Below, one piece after another: positions 23,057 to 24,200 of a DNA stretch of 24,200 nt. Positions within the stretch are counted from its first letter, which is position 1. Every line of letters starts with the position of its first letter. Made by a program: the position numbers and the translations under genes. Origin of the DNA: JAZLDV01 sp045614925 (GTDB lineage Bacteria > Bacillota_I > Bacilli_A > Erysipelotrichales > Coprobacillaceae); contig JAZLDV010000141.1 in assembly GCA_045614925.1 (NCBI GenBank), positions 1-24,200 of the forward strand. The letters are read 5' to 3'. Under the pieces are notes generated by a model. It did not search any database. It saw only the letters and a list, made by a program, of their open reading frames with translations, and was not told the origin of the DNA.

Positions 23057-23418
23057 GTGTTTTTTTCTATAAAGATATATTCTTTTATCTTTAGTATTTC
23101 AAGTAAATCTTTAAGGTCTATAGAACCTAATTTTCTTTCTAACCTTTTTTTACTGATAGAGCGACCTTCTTCACATAATACTGTATTAATTTGATATGTA
23201 AAAAACTCATAATCTTTCTTATACAGTTTATAATGACAGGGTTGACGCTTTTTATTTGCGTGTGTAATAGGGAACATAAATATATTATTACTATTATCAT
23301 TCCGCTTATTACAAGAAACTATTATGCAAGGTCTAACTTTTCCTGTTTCGTGGTCAATCGTATCATTTGACAGATTAACCATATAAACATCGCCTTGCTT
23401 AATCTCTCTCTGTTTCAT
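23053..23418 (-). CDS. MazF/PemK-like endoribonuclease toxin, no antitoxin seen
   Basis: A 121-aa protein with the MazF/PemK SH3-like fold pattern: IKQGDVYMVNL, then KVRPCIIVS with Arg29, then FPIT with Thr52, and a C-terminal INTVLCEEGRSISKKRL region that resembles the MazF dimer/active-site strand. Arg29 and Thr52 correspond to the catalytic Arg and Thr of MazF proteins. Such toxins cut single-stranded RNA at short motifs. There is no MazE-type antitoxin gene; the gene upstream overlaps by 20 bases and encodes an unrelated Cys-rich protein. The ribosome site is weak (GAGAAAAATG), suggesting coupled, low-level translation. It could instead be a MazF-fold protein with a non-toxin role. Confidence 0.75.
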   Translation of the reverse strand: MKQREIKQGDVYMVNLSNDTIDHETGKVRPCIIVSCNKRNDNSNNIFMFPITHANKKRQPCHYKLYKKDYEFFTYQINTVLCEEGRSISKKRLERKLGSIDLKDLLEILKIKEYIFIEKNT

Positions 23419-23941
23419 TTTTCTCTATCTTAGGTTCTTTTCTTTTTGAATTTTTATTATAAGTTCTTTTCTTTGGTTTGCTTTCGATTTCTTTGGTTTC
23501 AACCTTATCTTCTTTGGTTTCAATTTCTTCTTCTACTATTTCGGGTTTATTCATAAACTCCTGTTCAATAGTAAAAGGCTCTAAAGAAATCTGATATTTA
23601 CCACTTACAGATTTTCTAAGATACACATACTCTTGGTCAAGTTTCTTAAAATTAGATAGTATTCTTTCTATCTTGTCTTCATCTGTTAATATATACAAAT
23701 AAAGATTACCATTCTTATGTGGTCTTGTTGTCTGTACTAGACAAGAACCCTGTGGTATATTCTTACGTTTTTCCATAATGTATTTATAACACTCCCTCCA
23801 CTTTTCTCCCTCTAAAGGAATAAAGCGGTCTACTTTTAAACATCTTTTACTGTATATACACCTTTTATCATCTATTTTGCAATATAAACTAGGTGTAAAT
23901 TTTTCTTCGGGTTTATAAAAAGCGTGTTCACATAAATCCAT
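23399..23941 (-). CDS. Cys-rich phage protein (180 aa), unknown function
   Basis: Starts MDLCEHAFYKPEEK. The first 60 residues carry Cys4, Cys21, Cys28, Cys34 and Cys51 with His6 (YCKIDDKRCIYSKRC, VDRFIPLEGEKWRECYKY), probably a zinc-binding module. Residues 60-130 are a mixed alpha/beta region (RKNIPQGSCLVQTTRPHKNG). The tail is acidic and then very basic (KPKKRTYNKNSKRKEPK). I prefer the ATG at 23941, with TTGGAG seven bases upstream. The in-frame ATG at 23995 would place the hairpin at 23962-23993 inside the coding region. It overlaps the MazF-like start by 20 bases, so translation is likely coupled. DNA or RNA contact is possible but not shown. Confidence 0.65.
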   Translation of the reverse strand: MDLCEHAFYKPEEKFTPSLYCKIDDKRCIYSKRCLKVDRFIPLEGEKWRECYKYIMEKRKNIPQGSCLVQTTRPHKNGNLYLYILTDEDKIERILSNFKKLDQEYVYLRKSVSGKYQISLEPFTIEQEFMNKPEIVEEEIETKEDKVETKEIESKPKKRTYNKNSKRKEPKIEKNETERD

Positions 23942-23954
23942 AACTGAACTCCAA

Positions 23955-23993
23955 TATGTAAGAAAAGGGCAAAGTATAAACTTTACCCTTTTC
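23955..23993 (-). terminator. Hairpin before the Cys-rich gene, with TTACATA
   Basis: On the minus strand GAAAAGGGTAAAGT (23993-23980) pairs with ACTTTGCCCTTTTC (23975-23962), 14 bp with one G-U pair. The corresponding plus-strand pair would be a C-A mismatch, so the fold is specific to minus-strand RNA. TTACATA (23961-23955) then the ribosome site TTGGAG follow. It is probably the terminator or processing hairpin after the Ig-like gene. Confidence 0.6.
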
Positions 23994-24004
23994 AAAATAT
24001 ATTT

Positions 24005-24029
24005 TAATCTTTAATTATTTAATTAAGAT
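24005..24029 (-). promoter_or_regulatory. AT-rich hairpin just after the Ig-like protein stop codon
   Basis: On the minus strand AATCTTAATTA pairs with TAATT-AAAGATT across a short A/T loop, with one bulge. It lies immediately after the stop codon at 24031-24029 and ahead of the TAAAATATATTTTG segment and the 23962-23993 hairpin. The all-A/T stem is weak; a stability element is as likely as a terminator. Confidence 0.3.
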
Positions 24030-24199
24030 TAAGGTGTAGGTGTTTCAACCGTAACAACGCACATAGCGTTAAGGTCTGAATGTCCTGTTACAACTACTTC
24101 AATATTAGCCGTACCATCTGCAACTGCCGTTACAACACCCGTATTAGCACCAACTTCTGCAACTGAATCAGAACTTGATGTAAACGTAAGTTTAGAGTT
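24029..24199 (-). CDS. C-terminal part of a BIG2-type Ig-like phage protein (probable major tail protein)
   Basis: The frame is open from base 24199 to TAA at 24031-24029; only the last 56 residues are inside the window. LTFTSSSDSVAEVGANTGVV, followed by TAVADGTANIEVVVTG, fits the end of a bacterial Ig-like group 2 (BIG2) domain: SS...VA(E/T)V...GVVTA...DGTA.I. BIG2 domains often decorate the C-terminus of major tail tube proteins, and the position upstream of the chaperone and tape measure genes suits that. The identity of the main part cannot be seen. Confidence 0.65.
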   Translation of the reverse strand, partial: NSKLTFTSSSDSVAEVGANTGVVTAVADGTANIEVVVTGHSDLNAMCVVTVETPTP

Positions 24200-24200
24200 C

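Noticed and set aside
1..24200. CRISPR array, insertion sequence, integrase or attachment site
   Set aside because: No regularly spaced identical repeats, transposase, integrase or matching flanking core was seen.

Overview
The window is the late (structural and lysis) part of a tailed-phage or prophage genome with a long, flexible, siphovirus-like tail. The DNA is AT-rich (roughly one third G+C by eye), start sites carry AGGAGG-type ribosome sites, and the lysin (NlpC/P60-like + GH25 + SH3), LL-H-type holin and DUF5048-type baseplate protein point to a Gram-positive, probably gut or rumen Clostridia-type host. That host guess is an inference from protein style only. No integrase or attachment site is visible, so lytic versus temperate cannot be decided.

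Almost everything is transcribed on the minus strand, so gene order runs from the right edge to the left: C-terminus of a BIG2-type Ig-like protein (probably tail tube) at 24029-24199; a Cys-rich protein and a MazF/PemK-like protein (23053-23941); a membrane-anchored coiled coil (22481-22915); a small and a large fibre-type protein (19666-22460); a probable tail-assembly chaperone and an overlapping partner (18562-19585); a RuvC-like nuclease (17951-18496) coupled to the 1929-aa tape measure protein (12162-17951); the tail-tip/baseplate run (7553-12022); a fibre with two discoidin-like modules (4721-7531); small accessory ORFs and a two-helix membrane protein (3717-4709); and the lysis cassette (489-2878). 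A divergent ThyX-like thymidylate synthase on the plus strand enters from the left edge and meets the late operon at a bidirectional terminator.

The part ordinary phage genes do not explain is 2924-3720. An exact consensus sigma-70-type promoter (TTGACA, 17 bp, TATAAT) fires leftwards into about 760 nt without a credible gene. The predicted transcript starts at the 5' strand of a tRNA-Leu-like fold with no anticodon loop. After that come many hairpins, GAAA tetraloops, a pseudoknot that abuts a further helix, and a 3' H-type pseudoknot. This resembles the large phage-borne ornate RNAs seen near tRNAs (GOLLD and ROOL classes), or a new member of that kind; I cannot assign a family by eye.

A second pattern is punctuation of the late operon by intercistronic hairpins. 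Four are followed on the minus strand by an identical GTACATA and a fifth by TTACATA, each ahead of the next gene. Several short genes (37, 51 and 78 aa) are called here from start-site and overlap evidence.
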